In this document: positions 54,907 through 64,000 of the stretch, in pieces
How positions within the stretch are numbered: the first letter of the stretch is position 1
Layout of the letters: each line of letters opens with the position of its first letter
Origin: Pseudomonas sp. A34-9
GTDB lineage: Bacteria > Pseudomonadota > Gammaproteobacteria > Pseudomonadales > Pseudomonadaceae
DNA: 64,000 nucleotides
Direction of reading: 5' to 3'
Assembly (NCBI RefSeq): GCF_029543085.1
Contig: NZ_CP119967.1
Location: 3,932,501 to 3,996,500 of the forward strand
Notes under the pieces: model-generated
What the model was told of the DNA's origin: nothing
What the model saw: the letters and a program-made list of their open reading frames with translations, nothing else
Databases searched by the model: none
Translations under genes and position numbers: made by a program

Positions 54907-55817
54907 CTGGCCGTGTCGAGTCCCCGTTTCAGCCATTCCTTGCGCAGCATTGATGGCGACACAACGGCCACTCCGGCCTGCCAGTCGAGTGGCCATAAAT
55001 GATTGAGCTTTTGTTGGCTGACATCGGAGGGGGCCAGCAAGCAGCTTTTACTGTCGCGAACGCTGATGACATTGAGCAGGCAGTCATCGCCCTGCTCCGC
55101 CATCCAGCGCTTGATGGTCAGGCGGTGGTTTTTTAGCAACGCGTCGGCGTCCCACAGCGTCATTTGCGCGAACACCTGGGGCAGATGGCTTTCGGGTTTC
55201 ATCCGTTTCAAATCAGCCGCCAACGCTGCAGCGAGATTTGCTTCGATGCTCGCCTGACATTCAAGAAAATACTGTTGCGGCCAATCGACGCTCAGCTTTG
55301 CTCGGCAGGCGAGTTCGCCATACGCGGCGATATCGGCTGCGGTGGTCATTTGCCCGGTGAAATTCAGGGTGTTGTCGAGAATCGCTGTCGCCAGTAATGC
55401 AGCGCTTTGTACGCTGATCTGCATCAGCAAACCGCTCGCCTGCCAACGCTGAAATACCTGAGTGGCGGCAGCCCCGATCGGGCGAATATCGGCGGCTGGC
55501 CCAAGTCTCTGCGCCCAGTAACGCTCGTACCCCGGATGATGATCGATGACCTCTACCACTCGTTTCAGCACCACCAACGGGTCGAAGTGGTGATAGTCCG
55601 AGACATCGACCAGGACAAATTCATCGTCCGGCGTCGGCGGGTAATCGTCAAAAGCCGCGGCCCAGCCAAGCACACTTTTCGACACGCTGGCGTTGGGTTG
55701 CGCGCTGCTGATGGCACGGGCGGGAATGCCTTGCAGGTTGAGCAATTCTGCATAGGCGATACAGCAGGCGTAGGCGTCAATGTCCAGATAGGACGCGCCG
55801 GAGGTGATGATTTTCAT
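54876..55817 (-). CDS. DHH-family phosphoesterase
   Basis: The 313-residue protein has the DHH motifs: LDIDAYACCIAYAELL (acidic pair D12, D14), VLVDVSDYHHF (D71) and the signature VIDHHPGYE (D92-H93-H94). This matches manganese-dependent pyrophosphatase/PPX-like DHH enzymes; the C-terminal part ends STAS-free with a DHHA2-like CLLAPSD and SMLRKEWLKRGL. The substrate could be a nucleotide or pyrophosphate. I place the start at ATG 55817. It overlaps the CAP gene 3' end by 31 bp. Confidence 0.82.
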   Translation of the reverse strand: MKIITSGASYLDIDAYACCIAYAELLNLQGIPARAISSAQPNASVSKSVLGWAAAFDDYPPTPDDEFVLVDVSDYHHFDPLVVLKRVVEVIDHHPGYERYWAQRLGPAADIRPIGAAATQVFQRWQASGLLMQISVQSAALLATAILDNTLNFTGQMTTAADIAAYGELACRAKLSVDWPQQYFLECQASIEANLAAALAADLKRMKPESHLPQVFAQMTLWDADALLKNHRLTIKRWMAEQGDDCLLNVISVRDSKSCLLAPSDVSQQKLNHLWPLDWQAGVAVVSPSMLRKEWLKRGLDTASHCAPNTIVQ

Positions 55818-55861
55818 GGGCCGGCAACATCGCACAGGTGTGTGACGTTTGGGTGACAGAA

Positions 55862-55917
55862 AAAGATCGCCGCCTCGTTTCACTCGACAGCGCCTGCAAG
55901 GCGGCGATCTTTTGATC
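55862..55917. repeat. Short family-2 hairpin
   Basis: aaagatcgccgcctcgtttc and aaggcggcgatcttttgatc arms; a shortened copy. It lies between two same-strand genes. Confidence 0.7.
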
Positions 55918-55918
55918 T

Positions 55919-57202
55919 TCAAGCCGCGCGCTGTGCTCCCGCCACCATCGCCGAAGCTGCCAGCATCGCGCGCAACAACACTGCACACCCGGCTGCCAGA
56001 TCGTCCGGCGCGGCGTTCTCGATTTCGTTATGACTGATGCCGCCCTCGCACGGCACAAAAATCATCCCGGCCGGGCCGAGTTCGGCGAGGAAAATCGCGT
56101 CATGCCCGGCGCCGCTGACGATGTCCATATTCGACAAACCAAGCCCTTTCGCCGCGCCGCGCACCGCTTCCACACAACCTTTTTCGAAGTACAACGGCGG
56201 GAAGTCGGCTGTCGGGGTCAGTTCATAGGTCAGTCCGTGTTCTTCACAGGTGGCCTCGATGACTTGCTTCACCTCGGCAATCATCGAGTCCAGACGCGCC
56301 GGTTCCAGATGACGGAAGTCGAGGGTCATGCGCACTTCCCCGGGGATGACGTTGCGCGAACCGGGATAGGCCTGCAGGCAGCCGACGGTGCCGCAGGCAT
56401 GCGGCTGGTGGCCAAGGGCGGCGCGGTTGACGGCGCCGACGATCACTGAGGCGCCGACCAACGCGTCTTTACGCAGGTGCATCGGCGTCGGGCCGGCATG
56501 CGCTTCGACGCCGCGCAGCTTGAGGTCAAACCACTTCTGCCCCAACGCACCGAGCACCACGCCGATGGTTTTCTGTTCGTCTTCGAGGATCGGGCCTTGC
56601 TCGATGTGTGCTTCGAAATACGCACCGACTTTATGCCCGCTGACTTTGCGCGGGCCAGCGTAGCCAATGGCGTTGAGCGCGTCACCGACGGTGACGCCGT
56701 CGGCATCGACTTTGGCGAGGGTTTCTTCGAGGGTGAATTTCTCGGCAAACACGCCAGACCCCATCATGCACGGGGCGAACCGCGAGCCCTCTTCGTTGGT
56801 CCAGACCACCACTTCCAGCGGCGCTTCGGTTTCCACTTTGAGGTCGTTGAGGGTACGCAGGACTTCGACGCCGGCCAGTACGCCAAAACAGCCGTCGAAC
56901 TTGCCGCCGGTGGGTTGCGTATCGATGTGGCTGCCGGTCATCACCGGCGGCAGGTCGGGATTGCGCCCGGGGCGACGGGCGAAGATGTTACCGACGGCAT
57001 CGACCGTGACGCTGCACCCCGCGTCCTTGCACCATTGCACGAAGAGGTCGCGGGCCTGGCGGTCGAGGTCGGTCAGGGCCAGGCGACAGACCCCGCCCTT
57101 GACCGTGGCGCCGAGCCTGGCCAACTCCATGAGCGAGGCCCACAAGCGGTCGCGGTTGATGTGCTGATGGGTCGATTGCAGAACGTCTACGGCTGCGTTC
57201 AT
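55919..57202 (-). CDS. Zn-dependent M20 amidohydrolase (beta-ureidopropionase / N-carbamoyl amidase type)
   Basis: The 427-residue metalloenzyme has TGSHIDTQPTGGKFDGCFG (metal His/Asp), WTNEEGSRFAPCM (metal/catalytic Glu pair), EAHIEQGPILE, AHAGPTPM and SGAGHDAIFLAELGPAGMIFVPC. This family (HyuC, PydC, AllC) hydrolyses N-carbamoyl compounds. Next to dihydropyrimidinase and PreTA, it most likely cleaves N-carbamoyl-beta-alanine to beta-alanine, ammonia and carbon dioxide. Confidence 0.9.
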   Translation of the reverse strand: MNAAVDVLQSTHQHINRDRLWASLMELARLGATVKGGVCRLALTDLDRQARDLFVQWCKDAGCSVTVDAVGNIFARRPGRNPDLPPVMTGSHIDTQPTGGKFDGCFGVLAGVEVLRTLNDLKVETEAPLEVVVWTNEEGSRFAPCMMGSGVFAEKFTLEETLAKVDADGVTVGDALNAIGYAGPRKVSGHKVGAYFEAHIEQGPILEDEQKTIGVVLGALGQKWFDLKLRGVEAHAGPTPMHLRKDALVGASVIVGAVNRAALGHQPHACGTVGCLQAYPGSRNVIPGEVRMTLDFRHLEPARLDSMIAEVKQVIEATCEEHGLTYELTPTADFPPLYFEKGCVEAVRGAAKGLGLSNMDIVSGAGHDAIFLAELGPAGMIFVPCEGGISHNEIENAAPDDLAAGCAVLLRAMLAASAMVAGAQRAA

Positions 57203-57258
57203 GGGGATCTCCTCAGGCTGCTTTTCTTATGGATATTGCTGTGGTGTCTGGTAGATCG

Positions 57259-57330
57259 CATTCGCGAGCAGGCTCGCTCCCACAGGGGAAATGCATTCCA
57301 AATGTGGGAGCGAGCCTGCTCGCGAAGAGG
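57259..57330. repeat. REP palindrome pair
   Basis: Inverted ttcgcgagcaggctcgctcc and ggagcgagcctgctcgcgaa around ggggaaatgcattccaaat, in the gap between the amidohydrolase and the permease genes. Confidence 0.85.
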
Positions 57331-57337
57331 CCATCCG

Positions 57338-58822
57338 CTACACCGCTGATTTCACGACAGAAGGCTGCGCACGCATCACGCACACCCCGTAATAAATCAA
57401 TCCGCCCAACGCCGAGCCGGTGAACCAGCCATAGCTGTAGAACCAGCTGAACGCATCGCTGCCCAGCGACAGCAAGGTCAGCACCACCGGCACGCCAAAG
57501 GCGAGAAACCCGGCCCAATTCCACGCCGGATAGACGTCGTCGCGGTACAACCCGGCCAGGTCCAGTTGCTGTTTCTTGATCAGGAAATAGTCCACCACCA
57601 TGATCCCGGCAATCGGCCCGAGCAGGCTCGAATAGCCCAGCAGCCAATTGGAATACACGGTTTCCAGACTGACATCGGAAACGATCAAACCGAGCTTTTT
57701 CAGCAGCTCATGGCCCATCAGCGCCAGCCCGACAAACCCGGTCAGCAACACCGCCTTGGTGCGGTTGATTACCTTGGGTGCGATGTTCTGGAAGTCGTTG
57801 GTCGGCGAGACAATGTTTGCAGCGGTGTTGGTCGACAGCGTGGCGATGATGATCAGTGCCATGGCCACCGCGACCCACACCGGGCTCTGGATATGACCGA
57901 TCAGGCTGACCGGATCGGAGACGGTGACGCCGACCAGTTTCACAGACGCCGCAGTCATGATCACGCCCAGCGAGGCGAACAGAAACATGGTCAGCGGCAA
58001 GCCGAAAATCTGCCCGAGGATCTGATCTTTCTGGCTCTTGGCGTAACGGCTGAAGTCGGGAATGTTCAGCGACAACGTGGCCCAGAAACCGACCATCGCC
58101 GTCAGCCCGGCGGCGAAGTAACTGACCACGCTGGCGCCTTCCGGACGTTTGGCTGGAATTGCCAGCAGCTCGGTCATCGACACATTGGGCATCGCCCACA
58201 CAAGCAAGCCAATGCCGACGGCCACCAGCAACGGCGCGGACAGGGTTTCCAGCCACTTGATCGACTCGGCACCGCGAATCACCACCCACAGATTCAGCGC
58301 CCAGAAGATCATGAAACCGATCACCTCTCCCGTACCGCCGAGGGATTTCCAGCCATCGAAAATCGAGCCGAGAAACAGGTGAATCGCCAGGCCGCCAAAC
58401 ATCGTCTGGATACCGAACCAGCCACACGCGACCAACGCCCGAATCAGACACGGCACGTTGGAACCGAGAATGCCGAACGAGGAGCGCAGCAACACCGGAA
58501 ACGGAATGCCGTACTTGGTGCCGGGAAAGGCGTTAAGCGTGAGTGGAATCAGCACGATGAGGTTGGCGAACAGAATCGCCAGCAGCGCTTCACCGACGGT
58601 CAAGCCAAAGTACGCGGTGAGTACGCCGCCGAGGGTGTAGGTCGGCACGCAGATCGACATGCCGACCCACAGCGCGGTGATGTGCCATTTGTTCCAGGTT
58701 CGTTCGCGCACCTTGGTCGGTGCCATGTCGTGGTTGTAACGGGGACTGTCGAGGACGTCGCTGCCGGCTTCAAGCTCGAACAAGCCGTCGCGCTCGGTCA
58801 CTTGCGATCTGATCTGTTGCAT
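57338..58822 (-). CDS. NCS1-family nucleobase/hydantoin permease
   Basis: The 494-residue transporter has the NCS1 landmarks: PRYNHDMAPTKVRERTW at the N-terminus, WNKWHITALWVGMSICVPTYTLGG, FPVLLRSSFGILGSNVPCLIRALVACGWFGIQT and SLNIPDFSRYAKSQ (all diagnostic). It imports cytosine, uracil, hydantoin or similar with a cation. Position in the reductive pyrimidine cluster argues for uracil/thymine or dihydropyrimidine. I start at ATG 58822 (MQQIRSQVT); the longer frame is not conserved-looking. Confidence 0.9.
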   Translation of the reverse strand: MQQIRSQVTERDGLFELEAGSDVLDSPRYNHDMAPTKVRERTWNKWHITALWVGMSICVPTYTLGGVLTAYFGLTVGEALLAILFANLIVLIPLTLNAFPGTKYGIPFPVLLRSSFGILGSNVPCLIRALVACGWFGIQTMFGGLAIHLFLGSIFDGWKSLGGTGEVIGFMIFWALNLWVVIRGAESIKWLETLSAPLLVAVGIGLLVWAMPNVSMTELLAIPAKRPEGASVVSYFAAGLTAMVGFWATLSLNIPDFSRYAKSQKDQILGQIFGLPLTMFLFASLGVIMTAASVKLVGVTVSDPVSLIGHIQSPVWVAVAMALIIIATLSTNTAANIVSPTNDFQNIAPKVINRTKAVLLTGFVGLALMGHELLKKLGLIVSDVSLETVYSNWLLGYSSLLGPIAGIMVVDYFLIKKQQLDLAGLYRDDVYPAWNWAGFLAFGVPVVLTLLSLGSDAFSWFYSYGWFTGSALGGLIYYGVCVMRAQPSVVKSAV

Positions 58823-59228
58823 GGCCGCTCCACTGTTCTTCTGATTATTTTTTTGCTCATCAGGCGGCTGCACCCGAGGGTGCGAACCGGACGATGGCCG
58901 GAGGAACTGACAACTTTCGTGCACCGGCCACGGTGTCAGCGGCGGCATCAATAAACGTGCCGGGTGCCCCGCTTGCGCATCGGGCTGTGCATCTGACGCT
59001 TTGCAACTTTCTGATATTCATCAGTTTTAATTATTCACCGGATGAGTTCGCGAAGACTTGTCCGGGTGCTCAGGCTAAACACTTGGCAAGTTGTCCGAAC
59101 AGACAGGACTCAATCTGGTGCACTGCATTTATTTTCATCGTGAGCGAGCAACCGCAGCTCAACTTCAAGCGGCTGATTTCACATAGGAAATCTTGCTCAT
59201 ATTTCCATCCTGTCAAGTGCGTCAAAAT

Positions 59229-59254
59229 GGTGAACGGCCTCACCATTTTGGTGA
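59229..59254. promoter_or_regulatory. Inverted TCACC/GGTGA repeat cluster
   Basis: GGTGA-N6-TCACC-N5-GGTGA: three half-sites within an 11-bp-arm inverted repeat (CAAAATGGTGA at 59223-59233 and TCACCATTTTG at 59240-59250). It sits in the permease/hydantoinase divergent gap. Such arrays of alternating half-sites are typical operators. Confidence 0.5.
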
Positions 59255-59317
59255 TTAACGGTTTTTATCGTTATTTTTCATACACTTAAAAAAGCAATAA
59301 GCTTATAAAAAATAATC

Positions 59318-60886
<1,569 letters not shown>

Positions 60887-60901
60887 AATCCAGGCCTTCG
60901 G

Positions 60902-61029
60902 CCTTCGCGAGCAGGCTCGCTCCCACATTTGCAATGCATACCTTTGTAGGAGCTGCCGAAGGCTGCGATCTTTTGATCTTGATCTTAAAAAACAAAATCA
61001 AAAGATCGCAGCCTTCGGCAGCTCCTACA
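60902..61029. repeat. REP half-unit followed by family-2 hairpin
   Basis: A single ttcgcgagcaggctcgctcc unit (60902-60929) and a complete family-2 hairpin (60945-61029) between hydA and preT. The hairpin ends 36 bp before the preT start, inside the presumed operon. Confidence 0.85.
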
Positions 61030-61065
61030 CGGGGATTTGGCCAATGCCCGATAGAGGCAGTTACC

Positions 61066-62448
61066 GTGAGGCACAAAACCGTGATCGAGACCCTGAACCA
61101 TCTCCCCCACCCGCACGAAAGCGCGGCCGCCCTCGCCGGGCATTTCACCGATCTGGCGCCGCCGCTCAATCACCGCCAGGCGCATCTGGAAGCCTCGCGC
61201 TGCCTGTATTGCTACGACGCGCCGTGCGTCAATGCGTGCCCTAGCGAGATCGATATCCCCTCTTTCATCCGCAATATTCACCAGGACAACGTGCCCGGCG
61301 CCGCGCAGAAAATCCTCTCGGCCAACATCCTCGGCGGCAGTTGTGCCCGAGTCTGCCCGACCGAAATCCTCTGCCAGCAAGCCTGCGTGCGCAACAACGC
61401 CCACGAATGCGCGCCAGTGTTGATCGGCCTGCTGCAACGCTACGCCGTCGACAACGCACATTTCAGCGAGCACCCGTTCCAGCGCGCCGCCGCCACTGGC
61501 AAACGCATCGCCGTGGTCGGTGCCGGACCGGCCGGGTTATCCTGCGCCCACCGCAGCGCCATGCACGGTCACGACGTGGTGATTTTCGAAGCGCGGGAGA
61601 AGGCTGGCGGTCTCAACGAATACGGGATCGCCAAGTACAAACTGGTCGACGACTACGCGCAGAAGGAGCTGGATTTCCTTCTGCAAATCGGCGGCATCGA
61701 GATTCGTCATGGGCAAAAGCTGGGTGAGAATCTGACCCTCAGTGAACTGCATCAACAGTTCGACGCGGTGTTCCTCGGCCTCGGGCTCAATGCCAGCAAG
61801 CAACTCGGCTTGCCTCACGAAGATGCCCCGGGCCTGCTCGCCGCCACCGACTACATCCGCGAACTGCGTCAGGCCGAAGACCTGACTGAACTGCCGTTGG
61901 CCGAACGCTGCATCGTCCTCGGTGCCGGCAACACGGCAATCGACATGGCGGTGCAAATGGCTCGTCTCGGTGCTCATGATGTGAATCTTGTGTATCGCCG
62001 TGGCGCCGCGGACATGGGCGCCACCGGTCATGAACAAGACATCGCCAAAGCCAATCAGGTGCGCCTGCTGACCTGGGCGCAACCGGAAGAAGTGCTGCTC
62101 GACGATCAGGGTCATGTGCGCGGCATGCGCTTCGCTCGCACCGACCTGGTCGACGGTCGCCTGCAAACCACCGGCGAAACCTTCGAACTGGCGGCCGATG
62201 CGATCTTCAAAGCCATCGGCCAGGCCTTCGACGGCAGCGCCCTCGCCGACCCGTTGGCCCGCGAACTCAAGCGTCAGGGCGAACGCATTTACGTCGATGA
62301 AAATCTGCGCACCAGCATCCCCGGCGTGTATGCCGGCGGCGACTGCACCAGCCTCGATCAGGACCTCACCGTGCAAGCGGTGCAGCACGGCAAACGCGCC
62401 GCCGAGGCAATCAACGCTCAACTGATGCTCAACGTGGAGGCTGCGTAA
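61066..62448 (+). CDS. preT: NAD-dependent dihydropyrimidine dehydrogenase subunit PreT
   Basis: From GTG 61066 (AGAGG upstream) the 460-residue flavoprotein has an N-terminal Cys-rich domain (RCLYCYDAPCVNACPSEIDI, SCARVCPTEILCQQAC). It also has an FAD site (IAVVGAGPAGLSCAHRSA) and an NAD site (CIVLGAGNTAIDMAVQMARLG), ending with VYAGGDC. It takes electrons from NADH for PreA. A second GTG at 61081 is possible. Immediately followed by preA. Confidence 0.93.
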   Translation: MRHKTVIETLNHLPHPHESAAALAGHFTDLAPPLNHRQAHLEASRCLYCYDAPCVNACPSEIDIPSFIRNIHQDNVPGAAQKILSANILGGSCARVCPTEILCQQACVRNNAHECAPVLIGLLQRYAVDNAHFSEHPFQRAAATGKRIAVVGAGPAGLSCAHRSAMHGHDVVIFEAREKAGGLNEYGIAKYKLVDDYAQKELDFLLQIGGIEIRHGQKLGENLTLSELHQQFDAVFLGLGLNASKQLGLPHEDAPGLLAATDYIRELRQAEDLTELPLAERCIVLGAGNTAIDMAVQMARLGAHDVNLVYRRGAADMGATGHEQDIAKANQVRLLTWAQPEEVLLDDQGHVRGMRFARTDLVDGRLQTTGETFELAADAIFKAIGQAFDGSALADPLARELKRQGERIYVDENLRTSIPGVYAGGDCTSLDQDLTVQAVQHGKRAAEAINAQLMLNVEAA

Positions 62449-63723
62449 ATGGCCGATCTGTCGATTGTCTTCGCTGGCATCAAAGCGCCGAATCCGTTCT
62501 GGCTGGCTTCCGCGCCACCGACCGACAAGGCTTACAACGTGGTCCGTGCCTTTGAAGCGGGCTGGGGTGGCGTGGTCTGGAAAACCCTCGGCGAGGACCC
62601 GGCGGCGGTCAACGTGTCGTCGCGTTACTCGGCGCATTACGGCAACAACCGTGAAGTGCTCGGCATCAACAATATCGAGTTGATCACCGACCGTTCGCTG
62701 GAGATCAACCTGCGCGAAATCACTCAGGTGAAGAAGGACTGGCCGGATCGCGCGCTGATCGTTTCGCTGATGGTGCCGTGCGTCGAGGAATCGTGGAAAC
62801 ACATTCTGCCGCTGGTGGAGGCCACGGGCGCTGATGGCATCGAGCTGAATTTCGGCTGTCCTCACGGCATGCCTGAACGTGGCATGGGCGCGGCGGTCGG
62901 TCAGGTGCCGGAGTACGTCGAGCAAGTCACGCGCTGGTGCAAGACTTACTGCTCGCTGCCGGTGATCGTCAAACTGACGCCGAACATCACTGACATCCGT
63001 GTCGCCGCTCGCGCGGCTCATCGTGGTGGCGCCGATGCGGTGTCGTTGATCAATACGATCAACTCGATCACCAGCGTCGATCTGGAACACATGGTCGCCC
63101 TGCCCACCGTCGGCAGCAAAAGCACGCACGGTGGCTACTGCGGCTCGGCGGTGAAGCCGATCGCGCTGAACATGGTCGCCGAGATTGCCCGCGACCCCCA
63201 GACCCAGGGATTGCCGATCTGTGGCATTGGCGGCATTGGCAGTTGGCGTGATGCGGCGGAATTCATGGCGCTGGGCAGCGGCGCGGTGCAGGTGTGCACG
63301 GCGGCGATGCTGCATGGGTTTCGCATTGTCGAGGAGATGAAGGACGGTCTGTCGCGGTGGATGGACAGTCAGGGCTACGCCAGCATCGCCGAGTTTTCCG
63401 GGCGTGCGGTGGGCAACACCACGGACTGGAAGTACCTCGACATCAACTATCAGGTGATCGCGAAAATTGACCAGGAGGCATGCATTGGTTGCGGACGTTG
63501 CCACATTGCTTGCGAGGACACGTCACACCAGGCGATCAGCAGTCTCAAACAGGCGGACGGGACGCATAAATATGAAGTGATCGATGACGAGTGTGTGGGT
63601 TGTAATCTGTGCCAGATCACTTGTCCGGTGGCGGACTGCATCGAGATGGTGCCGATGGAGACTGGGAAGCCGTTTCTGGACTGGAATCATGATCCGCGCA
63701 ATCCGTATCACGTTGCGGTCTGA
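62449..63723 (+). CDS. preA: Dihydropyrimidine dehydrogenase subunit PreA
   Basis: The 424-residue catalytic subunit has a FMN barrel (FAGIKAPNPFWLASAPPTDK, ELNFGCPHGMPERGMGAAVGQ with the catalytic Cys region, GGIGSWRDAAEFMALG) and two C-terminal 4Fe-4S motifs (CIGCGRCHIAC and CVGCNLCQITCPVADC). With PreT it reduces uracil and thymine to the 5,6-dihydro forms. Its ATG directly follows the preT stop. Confidence 0.95.
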   Translation: MADLSIVFAGIKAPNPFWLASAPPTDKAYNVVRAFEAGWGGVVWKTLGEDPAAVNVSSRYSAHYGNNREVLGINNIELITDRSLEINLREITQVKKDWPDRALIVSLMVPCVEESWKHILPLVEATGADGIELNFGCPHGMPERGMGAAVGQVPEYVEQVTRWCKTYCSLPVIVKLTPNITDIRVAARAAHRGGADAVSLINTINSITSVDLEHMVALPTVGSKSTHGGYCGSAVKPIALNMVAEIARDPQTQGLPICGIGGIGSWRDAAEFMALGSGAVQVCTAAMLHGFRIVEEMKDGLSRWMDSQGYASIAEFSGRAVGNTTDWKYLDINYQVIAKIDQEACIGCGRCHIACEDTSHQAISSLKQADGTHKYEVIDDECVGCNLCQITCPVADCIEMVPMETGKPFLDWNHDPRNPYHVAV

Positions 63724-63745
63724 ATAGGGGGCTGATCCTGAACGG

Positions 63746-64000
63746 CCCTCACCCTAACCCTCTCCCAAAGGGAGAGGGGACTGATTGGGGAATATTTCAG
63801 AAATCCACCGACCTGAACGATTTGCTTTGAATCCGCAATCGATACATGCACAGGCGCGAACTGCCTTGAATCCATAATCGATACATGCACAGGCAAGAGC
63901 TGCTTTGAATCCATAATCGACTGGATCTTTCAGGTCGATGTACCTCGCAAGACACCTCGGTCGGCCCCCTCTCCCTCTGGGAGAGGGCTGGGCGGGCGGC
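63746..64000. repeat. Family-4 intergenic element (continues past window)
   Basis: Begins CCCTCACCCTAACCCTCTCC and contains three copies of the ccataatcgatacatgcaca / ccataatcgac block. It runs to the window end in ctctgggagagggctggg, so the right-hand end is outside or degenerate. Confidence 0.8.

Noticed and set aside
58894..59289. 131-codon plus-strand ORF in the permease/hydantoinase gap
   Set aside because: Its sequence is not protein-like, spans the candidate operators and runs through an AT-rich promoter region.
61537..63504. 655-codon minus-strand ORF antisense to preT and preA
   Set aside because: It mirrors the codon pattern of two well-recognised genes in high-G+C DNA and has no family-like sequence.

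Overview
The window is chromosomal DNA of a Pseudomonas, most likely of the P. fluorescens complex. The evidence is the high-G+C coding style, the dispersed REP-type palindromes typical of that group, the split molybdenum-cofactor gene set, and complete polyamine and reductive pyrimidine catabolic clusters. No rRNA, tRNA, prophage, transposase or CRISPR array was seen. Most genes are intact members of known families.

Layout. 1-2.2 kb: a truncated DHA2 drug transporter divergent from a LysR regulator. 2.2-3.9 kb: a SleB-type wall hydrolase and a secreted protein that I read as two CAP domains in tandem. 4.3-11.7 kb: molybdenum-cofactor and formate-dehydrogenase maturation genes (moaA, bestrophin, moeA-moaB, a LysR regulator, fdhD-moaC-moaD-moaE). 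12-16.6 kb: chromate transporter, a structured leader with two tiny coupled ORFs, a glutamine-synthetase-like ligase and a PuuB-like oxidase. 16.8-22.2 kb: a DeoR regulator, a small membrane protein and a tripartite efflux operon. 22.4-27.4 kb: AbrB-family permease, HD and Nudix-like genes, small secreted proteins, then a type VI Hcp gene overlapping a probable cargo effector and facing a membrane protein (possible immunity). 27.5-38.6 kb: the gamma-glutamylated putrescine pathway (PuuR-, PuuB-, PuuC-, PuuA- and PuuD-like) and the polyamine ABC importer potGHI-F. 38.8-45.3 kb: thpR, several envelope lipoproteins, L-lactate permease. 45.5-49.3 kb: a Tat-exported molybdenum aldehyde oxidase (paoABC-like). 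49.3-50 kb: a five-unit tandem repeat array. 50-55.8 kb: cupin, LysR, aldo/keto reductase, membrane-anchored hydrolase, a second tandem-CAP protein and a DHH phosphoesterase. 55.9-63.7 kb: reductive pyrimidine/hydantoin catabolism (amidohydrolase, NCS1 permease, dihydropyrimidinase, PreT-PreA).

How the genes fit together. MoaA/C, MoaD/E and MoaB/MoeA make the cofactor, FdhD activates formate dehydrogenase, and PaoABC (45.5 kb) is a molybdoenzyme that would use the cofactor after conversion to its cytosine dinucleotide form. The Pot importer feeds the Puu enzymes, which turn putrescine into GABA. The NCS1 permease plus PreTA, dihydropyrimidinase and the amidohydrolase would take uracil or thymine to beta-alanine or its methyl homologue.

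The most striking unexplained signal is a composite DNA motif: a LysR-type T-N11-A dyad, then exactly 17 bp, then GATTrGAC. It occurs five times, all inside the molybdenum-cofactor cluster: before moaA (twice, in opposite orientations), before moaB, before the LysR gene, and before fdhD. This points to a dedicated LysR-controlled cofactor regulon. Secondary signals are two tandem-CAP paralogues, a split Hcp/effector pair with a convergent membrane protein, a near-perfect 26-bp palindrome over the predicted hydantoinase start site, and a two-hairpin, two-mini-ORF leader before a gamma-glutamyl ligase.
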